Shown here one piece after another: positions 53,436 through 62,663 of a stretch of DNA of 64,000 nt. The DNA is from a virus. The stretch is from positions 1 to 64,000 of IMG/VR virus record IMGVR_UViG_3300036791_000892, one strand, 5' to 3'. Numbering within the stretch: the first letter of the stretch is position 1; the number at the start of each line of letters is the position of its first letter. The notes under the pieces were generated by a model. It made no database searches and was not told the DNA's origin. It saw nothing but the letters and a program-made list of their open reading frames with translations. Both the position numbers and the translations under genes were made by a program.

Positions 53436-54629
53436 TCATCCTATTAGAATTGTAACATTGTTGATGTTAATGACCGGTGCTTGATTAAAAGCGATAAAAA
53501 CATCGGCTACTGCTGTGGGGTTCGGAACTACATCAACGGTTAAACCGATAACCCGGAAAGTGACATTTCCATCCAAGGATGCAACTCCCAGGAGCCAGTT
53601 GTAATAAACGCTATCGCCAATAGGAATTGTGTTGATGAAGTTGATTACAGCAGTAGCAATCACTGAAGCTGTAATACTCGCGTAAGCTGACATTGGACGA
53701 ATGGTGATTGTAACGTAGACGGGTACTTGCACCAGAGTGAAGTAGTTGATGGTAACAGATAGACCAGCCGGGTCTTGTACTGTAATAGAGGTAGTTCCAA
53801 AAGTATCAGTTCCAGGAGTTTTCTTGGCTTCAATCGTTTGAGCAATCTCCAGAGAATCTCCCCCATCCACAACTACTGAGATACTATGAGGAGGTAATCC
53901 ATTGGCATCAATTGTACCACCATTGTTTTCATAGATGGCTGAACGATTTACTCCGTTGAGATTGGATACAGCAGCAAGAATCGACTGTATTGGAGTTTGC
54001 GCAGGTAGAGACGTACTCTGAGCTTGGCGAATACGAAGTTCTGCGTCTGTCTCCATATCGCTTCCTGGAAGTGCATCCGCAGCATTATTCACGGTTTGCC
54101 ACCCCAACACAGGAGTGGCAATGACAGTGATAGTGTTTGCTAAAGCAGAGACGTTTCCGGCCTGTAAAGCAATTGCCCCAACATCTATTCCTCCGCTGGC
54201 TGGAATCGTTACCAGTAATGGAAGAACCCATTGGTTGCCATTCGTATCAGTAGCAAGACCTGATACAATTTGAGTTCCTGCAACTCCAGTAATAGTGAGA
54301 GTAACAGTACTGTTTGTAGATCCTTTTCGGGCTATACCATTAATCTTAACAAGACTACTCAGGTTGGCTCCTTGAGCAAAATTCGGAGACATTCCATTGT
54401 AGATATTGACGAAAGCTTGGTTGGTATCATGAATAGCCAAAGCAAACACGGATATAAGTTGAAAGTCCTGACTGTCAGGTTCGAGATAGATATCAGAACC
54501 ATAGATCTGTTGAAAGCTGGCAATCAATGAGTTTAGTATGTCATCATAAGACGGAGTCCTTATTCCACTGGCATCAATCGTGGGTGCAAGCGTTGGTAAA
54601 ACTACCGGAACTAAAGATGTAGTAGACAT
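53436..54629 (-). CDS. Baseplate J-like protein (wedge)
   Basis: A 397-residue protein with the gpJ/gp47 (PF04865) layout: DDILNSLIASFQQIYGSDIYL at the start, GIARKGSTNSTVTLTITG, SDMETDAELRIRQAQSTSLPAQTP (about 190-215), then NGVNRSAIYENNGG, and beta-rich C-terminal arms. It builds the baseplate wedges. A 3-bp gap follows the gp25-like gene. Confidence 0.85.
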   Translation of the reverse strand: MSTTSLVPVVLPTLAPTIDASGIRTPSYDDILNSLIASFQQIYGSDIYLEPDSQDFQLISVFALAIHDTNQAFVNIYNGMSPNFAQGANLSSLVKINGIARKGSTNSTVTLTITGVAGTQIVSGLATDTNGNQWVLPLLVTIPASGGIDVGAIALQAGNVSALANTITVIATPVLGWQTVNNAADALPGSDMETDAELRIRQAQSTSLPAQTPIQSILAAVSNLNGVNRSAIYENNGGTIDANGLPPHSISVVVDGGDSLEIAQTIEAKKTPGTDTFGTTSITVQDPAGLSVTINYFTLVQVPVYVTITIRPMSAYASITASVIATAVINFINTIPIGDSVYYNWLLGVASLDGNVTFRVIGLTVDVVPNPTAVADVFIAFNQAPVININNVTILIG

Positions 54630-54632
54630 ATG

Positions 54633-55037
54633 CTATTCTCCGTATCCGCCTTCTCCAAAACCACCCATACCATATCCTGCCTGAACCGTCTTTACGACTC
54701 CTAAGGACACAGCACCATAAATCGTATCTACTCTGACGTTAATGGTTAAGTTACGGGTATTATCCAAAAAACTGCTATAACTAATAATTGATTTCACTCC
54801 CTGAACTTTACGAATAGCATCCTTAATAAGAAGATCATAAGTCGGCTTCGGAGTAAATCCAACAATCTGATTGAACCATGGTACACCGGCAGTGGTATCA
54901 AGAAACCACTCTCCCTGAAACAGAAGAAGAGTAGTTTGAATAGCTTGAGCTACAGCAGAGGGAGAATTAATAAAGAAATTAGACAGTCCTTGGCCCAAGC
55001 TGTAATCCCCGTTGCTGTCAAGTTTTCTGTATCTCAT
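54633..55037 (-). CDS. gp25-like baseplate/sheath initiator protein
   Basis: A 134-residue protein: NSPSAVAQAIQTTLLLFQGEWFLDTTAGVPWF (about 26-58) and AIRKVQGVKSIISY, the gp25/gpW-type wedge pattern. In contractile tails this protein links the baseplate to the sheath. 4-bp overlap with the spike gene upstream. Confidence 0.78.
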   Translation of the reverse strand: MRYRKLDSNGDYSLGQGLSNFFINSPSAVAQAIQTTLLLFQGEWFLDTTAGVPWFNQIVGFTPKPTYDLLIKDAIRKVQGVKSIISYSSFLDNTRNLTINVRVDTIYGAVSLGVVKTVQAGYGMGGFGEGGYGE

Positions 55038-55708
55038 CCTACCGGTCCTCCTGTAACTCCAGTGCCGGTTTGTACTCCGGGGTGTGTATGAGAACCTACC
55101 GTATGATTATTAAAAGACCCTTCACTGTCAGATGTCAATAATCCCTGAATACGAATGCCACCAGGAGCTACAATTCCGATTGAGTTATCTGGTGCGATCT
55201 CGATATAACAAGAGCCATCTTTACTTCTTAATTGAGCTCTGTCAGGACTGATATTCGGAATAATGTTGGGTCTACTGTATGGACCCACAATGGCAAACCC
55301 GTCGCTCATTCCATGCAAGCGGTAAACGGGGAGGCGATTGTTATTTCGATTAGTCCCTCTGATTTCTTTTCCTGTCCACCCTCCAATCCACCAGTCATCG
55401 ATACAACGACTGGCAAAGATGATAAGAGCCTCATCTCCGGGATTGATTGGAAAAGTCAGAACAAATGAACCGCCTCGGGGAAATAGAACTGGAACATTAA
55501 GAAGTTGAGGCAGGTTGACAACATCAAGAGTCTCATCGGGATTCTTCTGAACAACCTGGATCGTAGGTTGAGCAGTACAGGTCCCATCGCCTTGCTGATT
55601 AAAATCCTGTATGACGGCTGGAAGAGCAGTCCATATCCCTGACTGCCAGTTTATCAAAGCTGATTTCACGGCATCAATCGGATCTTTAAGTCTTTCTCTC
55701 GGGTCCAT
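55034..55708 (-). CDS. Baseplate spike protein (Gp138 N-terminal / gpV-like)
   Basis: A 224-residue protein. The N-terminal OB-fold of Gp138_N type (about 18-120) has WTALPAVIQDFNQQGDGTCTAQPTIQ, LLNVPVLFPRGGSFVLTFPI, ALIIFASRCID. The C-terminus is a beta-helix-like stretch ending with His-containing repeats (HTVGSHTHPGVQTGTGVTGG) that may bind a metal at the tip. It should be the membrane-piercing spike under the baseplate hub. Confidence 0.8.
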   Translation of the reverse strand: MDPRERLKDPIDAVKSALINWQSGIWTALPAVIQDFNQQGDGTCTAQPTIQVVQKNPDETLDVVNLPQLLNVPVLFPRGGSFVLTFPINPGDEALIIFASRCIDDWWIGGWTGKEIRGTNRNNNRLPVYRLHGMSDGFAIVGPYSRPNIIPNISPDRAQLRSKDGSCYIEIAPDNSIGIVAPGGIRIQGLLTSDSEGSFNNHTVGSHTHPGVQTGTGVTGGPVG

Positions 55709-55711
55709 AAA

Positions 55712-58363
55712 TCATCCATTCTGAGTCACAATAAAGAACATGCGAGAATTTTTTCCAAGACTATCATAAGTGGGTATAACCTTGTTGTCACCATCTGTTT
55801 GCACTTCGATAGCTCCGCCGATATTAAGATGCCCGTAAGGAGCAAGCAAGTCGGTACCTGTCACTAGAGGGATACCGGATAGAATAGGATTGCTGGATGT
55901 ATCCTTGATATCCAAAATCCAAGTTCCTTGAGGTCCAGTCTGGGTACTCCATCTGACTAGAAACAGGTATTCAACACCATTTAAAGTGATTGTGAAACTC
56001 TGTGCAACAGAACTCAACGGAATCTCATAGACAACTACTGTTTGAGAAACCAGTACTGTGACAATGGGAGTGATATCAACCTGTGACGGAGGAGGTCCAG
56101 CGATCACCACAGTGACGGATAACTGGACTTGATCGGTTCCCGTAAGACCTGCTGTATCTGTCACAGTCAGGATACAAGTATAAACTCCGGGATTCGTATA
56201 GATATGCTGAGCTCCAGCTGCGGTTCCAGACTGTGTAGCACCGTCTCCGAAATCAAAACGGTAGTTAGAGATTGAGTTGTCATTATCAACGGATAGACTG
56301 GCATCAAAGTTCACAGTTAATGGAGCAATACCACCTACTGAGTCCGATGCCAGATGTGCCGCAGGAGGAACGGCATTCAGAGTAAACTGTCTTTGCGGAG
56401 TTTGAGGAGCCATATGATTCTGCAAACTCGGCATACCCTGAGCTTCAAGATAAAGGGTGTAAAGACCGGAAACTGTCAATCCGGGAAGAGCGGTCAAATC
56501 AAACTGAGTCGCACCGCCGGGAAGCATAGTTGACAGAAGTGTAGCAGTGACACCATCTCTTGAACCCCACAAATTGTATCTACGAACGGTTTTCGTGTTT
56601 CCGGTGACTGTGAATATTAAGTTATTGCCAACCATTTGAAGACCGACAACAACATCAGTGCGGATGCCGCACATGACTCCTGAACCTTCCTGGAAATCAT
56701 CTCCGGTGATGGTACAGATGAAATCAAGTCTGCCACCAGTTGATATGTAAGCACTGTTGGTTTGCCAGACATCCAGCCACGTTTGACCTGCTCTCTGATC
56801 GATATATTTGCCCAGAGACCAAGAAGTAGATCTGGTCAAAGTTCCATTGAAACCTTTCCAGTTAGAGCTTAGACATATCTGACTCGGGTGTGCGGAGCAA
56901 GCCGGAAAGAATGAGCTAGTAAGATAACTTGAACCAGATGGGTCAGAAGAACTGTCAGCAGAACTACTTAACCATGCCAGAGAACCGTCGGATTTGGCTA
57001 CGGTAAAACCTGAAGCCTGATAGTGAATAAGTAGAGGATTCGCGTGGGAGGTGACTGCTGCACTTACCGCTGTCCAGTCAACATTTGCCCCGGCTACTGA
57101 TGCCACATTCCATAAGAGTATGAGTGGACGTGATGATCCCGCCAAAGTATAATGTTCATATCTCGGATGAGAAGCATATCTATCCATCAGATGATTGATA
57201 CCTGTGATGATACCCGATTGATAGGTCGCAGTCGTATATCCGTTGTGGGCAAAATATTGCTGGTCAATCATGATCGCAAAATTGAGACCCACAGTATTAC
57301 AAGCCGCGGCAAACAGATCTACAATGGCGTCATTACAAACTGTGGTGACAGTTGGGCTATTCCAATCGAAGATTACTAGATCATAACCCCTGTCATACAT
57401 GTCCTGAACCTGTCTCAAGACATCCGTTGAATTTAAGTCACTCATGCCAATCGCGGGGTGACTCGTAAGACCCCACCATGCTTGATAGTGCATCCCAATA
57501 CGTCCGGGAAATGCACTAGAACCATCAGGGTTAAGAGCCAAGTAATTGCGAACTGTTTCCTTGCTGATGACCATCGGAGCAGCAGCATTTTCGCTGTCAT
57601 CCACAAATGCCGGATTCACCGCAATATTAACTCCATCATGATTGGTCGTACCAGTAAAGAGACCCGGAAAATTGGTCTGGTTGTATCCTGAATACATCGC
57701 AACATTGTGGGTGGAGAAGGATGATACTGGCTTGGTAGAAGGAGGGTATCCCGGAGAAAATACTACAGCACCAGTGATTGTAATCGGAACACTGGTCATT
57801 TTAAGAGTTCCAGTATTATCCCAAGCTTTGAACAGGATGGTGTGAGAGCCGGCTACAGTTCCAGCCGGTGAACTAAGATTTTGACTGATGGATGACAGGC
57901 CTGATCCAGAAAGAGTGTAAATCCTGACAGAATCGAACCAGATCTCCCATCCAGTGATTCCTCCTCCAGTAGTTGTAGCATTGGCTGCATAGTTTATAAG
58001 TGCATTGACAGCGAATGATGCTCCGGAAGCTGGTGAGGTCACTGTAAGAGTCACCACTCCTGCTACGGGGTTAGCAACCACAATTGTAACAGGTTTATCC
58101 GTGTGGGCACCACTCCCGTCATACGCCTTTACCGTGATAGTGTGATTTCCTAAAGCTGTACTGGTTGGAATGAGGATATTGACATTGAGAGCTGGGGCTG
58201 AGGTAGTAGAAATAGAATAAACTCGGGTATTGTCGAGAAAGACTTCCCAACCAGTAATATTCCCTGTAGTAGAACTTCCAGAGGCGATGACATTGAGATT
58301 GGCTCCTGGGGCTACATTCTGATTCGGTACAGGCGCGGTGACGGTATTAGTTACGACTCCCAC
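55712..58363 (-). CDS. Baseplate protein fused to Ig-like, GH99-like and PKD domains (883 aa)
   Basis: Order of parts: two Ig-like domains (about 1-100 and 100-200, each with a GWEVFLDNTRVY-type strand), a GH99/GH71-like barrel (about 208-640, WWGLTSHPAIGMSDLNS), a PKD domain (about 660-760, FDFGDGATQSG), and a C-terminal domain of about 110 residues (QSFTITLNGVEYLFLVRW ... YDSLGKNSRMFF). The last part resembles the small DUF6983 / Pam3 gp18-like baseplate protein normally encoded at this spot. A baseplate component thus appears to carry a large glycan-binding or glycan-cleaving arm. Confidence 0.72.
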   Translation of the reverse strand: MGVVTNTVTAPVPNQNVAPGANLNVIASGSSTTGNITGWEVFLDNTRVYSISTTSAPALNVNILIPTSTALGNHTITVKAYDGSGAHTDKPVTIVVANPVAGVVTLTVTSPASGASFAVNALINYAANATTTGGGITGWEIWFDSVRIYTLSGSGLSSISQNLSSPAGTVAGSHTILFKAWDNTGTLKMTSVPITITGAVVFSPGYPPSTKPVSSFSTHNVAMYSGYNQTNFPGLFTGTTNHDGVNIAVNPAFVDDSENAAAPMVISKETVRNYLALNPDGSSAFPGRIGMHYQAWWGLTSHPAIGMSDLNSTDVLRQVQDMYDRGYDLVIFDWNSPTVTTVCNDAIVDLFAAACNTVGLNFAIMIDQQYFAHNGYTTATYQSGIITGINHLMDRYASHPRYEHYTLAGSSRPLILLWNVASVAGANVDWTAVSAAVTSHANPLLIHYQASGFTVAKSDGSLAWLSSSADSSSDPSGSSYLTSSFFPACSAHPSQICLSSNWKGFNGTLTRSTSWSLGKYIDQRAGQTWLDVWQTNSAYISTGGRLDFICTITGDDFQEGSGVMCGIRTDVVVGLQMVGNNLIFTVTGNTKTVRRYNLWGSRDGVTATLLSTMLPGGATQFDLTALPGLTVSGLYTLYLEAQGMPSLQNHMAPQTPQRQFTLNAVPPAAHLASDSVGGIAPLTVNFDASLSVDNDNSISNYRFDFGDGATQSGTAAGAQHIYTNPGVYTCILTVTDTAGLTGTDQVQLSVTVVIAGPPPSQVDITPIVTVLVSQTVVVYEIPLSSVAQSFTITLNGVEYLFLVRWSTQTGPQGTWILDIKDTSSNPILSGIPLVTGTDLLAPYGHLNIGGAIEVQTDGDNKVIPTYDSLGKNSRMFFIVTQNG

Positions 58364-58374
58364 TTAATTTCTCC

Positions 58375-58986
58375 TTATCTAGTACTATTCTGCACAGTAG
58401 CCACAGATGGGTTATAGATAATTCCACCACTCGGGTCAAGATTTGCCGCTCCCTTATTGGTTACAGGGTTTGTCTTTTGGGGTTGAGTTTGATGAGACGG
58501 GTCAGCTGCCATAGTAGAAGTACTGACTGTAGCCACGAGCAGTTCTTGCAAGGTGATTCTGGCAATCAACACATTCTCGCTGGCTCTGTCTGTAGTAACG
58601 CTGATACCCTGAATCATCATGTTGTTATAGGTCGCTTTACCGGTGATCACACGAAGCGGATTTCTGTCGGAATAAATTTGTCTTATCATTGTGTAGGTAT
58701 CAACAAGAAACTCTGTACTGAGATCAATATTCTGTCTCCCGCCTCCACTCCAAACATAAGTCAAAGTCAACTCAGTCGGTCTCCTATAAGCGTGATCAGA
58801 GATTGTAGTTCCTTCTTGTACAGGATGTTGGGTAATCTCCATCTCATCACTATGAATTTCTTCGAGCACACAATCGGCAATGATATCACTGCCAATACTG
58901 CGTTGAGGTCTCAGGATGACTGTCTGATAATCCCTCTCAAGAAGAGTTGGCTGCTCTCCGCCGAAACTAACACTCAGATCACTCAT
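58375..58986 (-). CDS. Dit-like baseplate protein
   Basis: A 203-residue protein: SIGSDIIADCVLEEIHSDEMEITQHPVQEGTTISDHAYRRPTELTLTYVWS (about 31-80) is the Dit-like N-domain pattern; the later TGKATYNNMMIQGISVTTDRA fits as well. Ser/Asn/Pro-rich disordered end. Likely part of the hub ring. 4-bp overlap with the hub gene upstream. Confidence 0.76.
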   Translation of the reverse strand: MSDLSVSFGGEQPTLLERDYQTVILRPQRSIGSDIIADCVLEEIHSDEMEITQHPVQEGTTISDHAYRRPTELTLTYVWSGGGRQNIDLSTEFLVDTYTMIRQIYSDRNPLRVITGKATYNNMMIQGISVTTDRASENVLIARITLQELLVATVSTSTMAADPSHQTQPQKTNPVTNKGAANLDPSGGIIYNPSVATVQNSTR

Positions 58987-59951
58987 TTTTCAACACCTCG
59001 ATTTACTGGCTGAGGCAGATTATCAAGAGCTAGGCATACAAGATCAGTGTACCATTCTTGCCCTCGAGTGTCCCCAGATTGCTCGGCTACCAGAACTTTG
59101 TATAAACCATTTTTATCGGCAGTAGCTATGAGAGATTGTTCTGGAGGAGCCTTATAAGCTGGAAACCCATAAGATTCAATCATCGTCTGAGTGATATCTT
59201 TCTCATTGAGATGAATGAGTCTGCCAATGCGAATACGAGGATCAAGTAGAACTCTCACGTTGATTCCTTCCAGTGTCGCTTGTGGTATCCCGATCATACC
59301 TGTAAGTGAGTTGATATTGTAAATTTCTCCTGGCAAATAGCCATCAAGAGGAATAAGGAATAATACTCCATTTTGGATACTCCAGTGAGCATTTAAACGC
59401 TTAGACAACTCACCTACTTGATCTCGAGCCATGCCCATAACTACTTTGCCTCGGCGGTTCGGAATAATTCCTCCAGATTTTTTCATTGCGTATTGCAGAG
59501 ATGATGGGTCTACCGTAATTCCCATAGCACTGGCATAGGCCTGTAGCTCTTGCTGAAATGTAGTTTCCGCAGCAAAGGTGCGATTGATTACTCCAGTAGC
59601 ATATCCGTAGTCGGTATCTCCGGCTTGAATCTCAAGAAAAGAGTCGGTGTTGTTTTCCTTTCCTTTAACAAATCTTTTTATGTTTCCAGTAAAGATAATT
59701 GAGTGATAGGTCTCATATCCAGCATCCAGAGATACGCTGGTATACTCATTGATGATCCTGTTTACTGTCTGATCTTTGAGGTTATAAACTCTGACAATAC
59801 AGATATTAGGAGTATCAATATCATTGTTCGTGATTCTAAACCTGAATCTCAACTGAGACAGGTCAATCGCTCTGTTGTTTACATCCTGCTTGCCCACAAG
59901 CAAGGTAGCATACCTCTTAAACAATACTCCGGGTTGAGTTCCATTACTCAT
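58983..59951 (-). CDS. Baseplate hub protein (gp44/gpD-like)
   Basis: A 322-residue protein. The N-domain has LRFRFRITNNDIDTPNICIVRVYNLKDQTVNRIIN (about 34-70), the hub beta-barrel start, and SIIFTGNIKRFVKGKENNTD. The middle holds GKVVMGMARDQVGELSKRLNAHWSIQNGVLFLIPLDG, as in gpD-type hubs. It should sit at the tail-tube end. 4-bp overlap with the tape measure gene. Confidence 0.76.
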   Translation of the reverse strand: MSNGTQPGVLFKRYATLLVGKQDVNNRAIDLSQLRFRFRITNNDIDTPNICIVRVYNLKDQTVNRIINEYTSVSLDAGYETYHSIIFTGNIKRFVKGKENNTDSFLEIQAGDTDYGYATGVINRTFAAETTFQQELQAYASAMGITVDPSSLQYAMKKSGGIIPNRRGKVVMGMARDQVGELSKRLNAHWSIQNGVLFLIPLDGYLPGEIYNINSLTGMIGIPQATLEGINVRVLLDPRIRIGRLIHLNEKDITQTMIESYGFPAYKAPPEQSLIATADKNGLYKVLVAEQSGDTRGQEWYTDLVCLALDNLPQPVNRGVEK

Positions 59952-61585
59952 TGATTACCAAAGTTCAGTGTGTAGCGAAATAGATCAGCATTAACATCGT
60001 CTTGACCACCAAGCACATGGTCGGCTACTGCTTTCGGGTCCCCGGCACCATTCACGTTGATTTCGGTTTTCTGGCTAAGAGTAACTTGAGCTCCTTTCTG
60101 TTCACCGAGTTTATATTGTTCAACGCGCTTGACATAATCTTGTGTTTCGGGGATATTCGGAATTTTTCCATGAACTGCGCCAGGACCAGCGTTGTAAGCT
60201 GCAACGGCTAATTCTTCATGCCCAGGATATAGAGCTAACATCTGTTTGAGATACTTGAGTCCTCCTGTGACATTCTGCTCAATATCGAATGGATTAGTTA
60301 CTCCGAGACCGGCAGCGGTCTTGGGCATAAGCTGCATTATTCCCATAGCTCCGGCTTTACTGATAGCAAACGGATTGAAGCCGGATTCCTGATGAGCTAA
60401 GGCAGCAGCGAGATTTGGGTCAATCCCCATCTCCTGAGCTTTCTGGCGGATAAAATCATGAATGGATTGACGTGAACCTGGTTGAGCTTGAGTACCCTTA
60501 TATTTCCTGGTAAGAGCCTCAAGTACCGGCTCATCTTCTTTGGCTAATCGACCTTGTCCTTTTAACAACTCAAGTCGATGCAGATGCATTTTTTCACGAT
60601 CATCACCCTCAAGTTGAGTGAAGTCCCAAGCCTTCTTCATAAAATAACCGCTGGCAGCTATTCCGGCTAGGGCAGTAGCAGCAAGAACAAAAGTTCCGAA
60701 TGCGCTGGCGGCTGCAATAGCAGATGCTGACGCTGCACTAAAACCTCCTGACAGTAGAGCAAGAGAGATGACTATAGGAGATATCGCTTCGGCTAAACCT
60801 CCTAAAGCAACCGCAATTGCGATAATTGCAGATGACCACCCTCCTGTCTCATCATGGAGTTTTACTATCCAGTTTATAAACTCCTCAAGCCAGTACATAA
60901 CCTTTTCTAGGATAGGGATCAGCTTATCCGTTGTGAGTGTAATAAAGTTTTGCCACTTCTCCTTGAGTTCTTCAACTCTCATGGCTGCTTCATGTATCTG
61001 CTTAGCTCTGGCCTCACTATACGGACTTACTTTTTGTTGTTCAATATAAGCCTTTTTAAGATCATCAAGATTCTGGATGAGAGCGTGGAAGGTCGGCTCA
61101 TCAATACCTAGAACTGTTTGTGCTTTTCCAGCAGCTATCATGGCAAAAGCCGGGCTCAGAGCTGCTTCTTTCTTAAGTCCCTCAAGAACATTGAAGAGAT
61201 TTTGAACATTATCTTTACTAACTGCAAAACCGAAGCCTCTAATTAAGGCTTCAAACCCTGGACCTCGGAGACCACTGGATATTTGGATTAAAGCACTATC
61301 AGCATTCTTTGCTTCAAACCCAACCTTTTTGAAGGCATATTCTAAAGCTTCCAGGTTCTTGACCGGAGTATCCGTTTTTTGACTGGTAATGTAGAGATCA
61401 TTAACAGTGTTTATTATGTTGTTCAGGTTAGAAACCATCTTTACAGCTGTTGCGACAGTTGCCTCCGCCAGAGCAATGATCTTATTTCTGGTGTCGCGTA
61501 AGTTCTCCTTATACTTACGGGAGGACTCTTCATCGATCTTATAACCTATGAAGATGTAATACGATTGTAGGTTGATTTCAGCCAT
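59948..61585 (-). CDS. Tape measure protein with C-terminal lytic transglycosylase domain
   Basis: A 545-residue protein. Helical N-half; hydrophobic middle (about 252-312) with several membrane-type stretches; C-terminal SLT transglycosylase (about 380-480): ALAHQESGFNPFAISKAGAMG, with Glu400 as the likely catalytic residue, then MQLMPKTAAGLGV and AVAAYNAGPGAV. It sets tail length (roughly 80 nm at 0.15 nm per residue, inference) and locally cuts peptidoglycan during DNA entry. It is short for a tape measure. Confidence 0.87.
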   Translation of the reverse strand: MAEINLQSYYIFIGYKIDEESSRKYKENLRDTRNKIIALAEATVATAVKMVSNLNNIINTVNDLYITSQKTDTPVKNLEALEYAFKKVGFEAKNADSALIQISSGLRGPGFEALIRGFGFAVSKDNVQNLFNVLEGLKKEAALSPAFAMIAAGKAQTVLGIDEPTFHALIQNLDDLKKAYIEQQKVSPYSEARAKQIHEAAMRVEELKEKWQNFITLTTDKLIPILEKVMYWLEEFINWIVKLHDETGGWSSAIIAIAVALGGLAEAISPIVISLALLSGGFSAASASAIAAASAFGTFVLAATALAGIAASGYFMKKAWDFTQLEGDDREKMHLHRLELLKGQGRLAKEDEPVLEALTRKYKGTQAQPGSRQSIHDFIRQKAQEMGIDPNLAAALAHQESGFNPFAISKAGAMGIMQLMPKTAAGLGVTNPFDIEQNVTGGLKYLKQMLALYPGHEELAVAAYNAGPGAVHGKIPNIPETQDYVKRVEQYKLGEQKGAQVTLSQKTEINVNGAGDPKAVADHVLGGQDDVNADLFRYTLNFGNQ

Positions 61586-61755
61586 TATCGTTTCTCAAAG
61601 TGTTTCCTAATTCTCGTTGTATTCTCATCCTGTACATCAAGAGCTTCATTCATACGTGCAATATCAACCAACATGAGAGTCCCGTCCAACAAAGACTCAT
61701 ACTTGCACAGACCACCTAGTACAGGACGCATAACCCAATCCTCGTGGCCTTTCAT
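61585..61755 (-). CDS. Small tail protein, DUF6889-like (56 aa)
   Basis: ATG 61755 to the TAATG overlap with the tape measure start. MKGHEDWVMRPVLGGLCKYESLLDG ... LVDIARMNEALDVQ fits the small DUF6889-type protein that follows tail-assembly chaperones. Too short for most gene finders. Its start lacks a strong ribosome site and may depend on coupling with the upstream gene 18 bp away. Confidence 0.65.
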   Translation of the reverse strand: MKGHEDWVMRPVLGGLCKYESLLDGTLMLVDIARMNEALDVQDENTTRIRKHFEKR

Positions 61756-61772
61756 CGAAACGAGATCAATAT

Positions 61773-62198
61773 CTACTTGGCGTCTGTAGTTGGCTGCTTG
61801 ATAGAAAAAAAATCCGACAGATTCTCCTGAATCACATTAATTGAGAGTCCCACAAGCGAGGTGAGAGTCAAATCTTCATACATCAGTTTTCCGCTCTTTG
61901 ACTGTACCGCAGCCCACCCATCTGGTTTAACCGATCTCTGACAAACGCTGAGGCATTTGTGGACGATGTAATCTACATCATCATCACTCATACTGGCAAA
62001 CGCCTTAGCAATTTGAGAAAAATCAATATTGGAATCTTTGTCCCCATTCTTCGGTGTCCGGTCAGGCACATCTTTGACTGCTTCTTCAAGGCCGGCAAGC
62101 AGCGGAGCAAGACGACGTGAAACATGGAGCTGGTCAAAGACGCCCAACCGACCTATGCGATAATTCACTCCCTCAACTTCAACTATGGTATCAGACAT
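61773..62198 (-). CDS. Tail assembly chaperone
   Basis: A 141-residue protein: VEVEGVNYRIGRLGVFDQLHVSRRLAPLLAGL ... FSQIAKAFASMSDDDVDYIVHKCLSVCQRS and a LTSLVGLSINVIQENLSDFF end. This is the TAC pattern (phage tail assembly chaperone) between the tube and tape measure genes. No frameshift product is evident; the small 61585-61755 gene takes the second slot instead. Its start overlaps the tube gene by 8 bp. Confidence 0.78.
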   Translation of the reverse strand: MSDTIVEVEGVNYRIGRLGVFDQLHVSRRLAPLLAGLEEAVKDVPDRTPKNGDKDSNIDFSQIAKAFASMSDDDVDYIVHKCLSVCQRSVKPDGWAAVQSKSGKLMYEDLTLTSLVGLSINVIQENLSDFFSIKQPTTDAK

Positions 62199-62652
62199 TC
62201 CTCAGTATTCCTCCACCCGGCTCAATGGCGATGGCATTGAATATCCATTCACGAATGCCAGCATCTTTGGCGTAGGTGTCGTTAGCGAAACGAGCAAACG
62301 CCACGCCGGTGCAAGTATAGACTTCTCCATTGATAATGTGTGTAATCACCAGAATATTCCTGCCGTGGAACAGAGAACTGCTTGTCTGGAAATTATACAT
62401 CTCAGTGAGAAGGATGTTGGTTGGCGATGTCTTGAGCAAACGGATTGTAACTTTTCCAGCTTTGCTTGCATGGAGACTGTGAGCTCCGCTGCCATCAGCC
62501 CCAATATGCATGACATCTTTTTCCTCGACTGGCTCAACACTGATACCTTCCTCGCTAGCTCCTGAATTGTTTCCCAGAACGGCGGTCCCGGCAGGTCCGG
62601 TCAGGGTAGCCTGTACATCGAGGAAGGAGTAAGTAAATTGTGGTTGTGGCAT
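62191..62652 (-). CDS. Tail tube protein (DUF3277-like)
   Basis: A 153-residue beta-rich protein: FTYSFLDVQATLTGPAGTAVLG, DVMHIGADGSGAHSLHASKAGKVTIRLLKTSPTN, and FARFANDTYAKDAGIREWIFNAIAIEPGGG. It matches the DUF3277 tail tube family that goes with DUF3383 sheaths. It should form the inner tube. ATG 62652 after AAGGAGAA. Confidence 0.83.
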   Translation of the reverse strand: MPQPQFTYSFLDVQATLTGPAGTAVLGNNSGASEEGISVEPVEEKDVMHIGADGSGAHSLHASKAGKVTIRLLKTSPTNILLTEMYNFQTSSSLFHGRNILVITHIINGEVYTCTGVAFARFANDTYAKDAGIREWIFNAIAIEPGGGILRNV

Positions 62653-62663
62653 TTAAATTCTCC

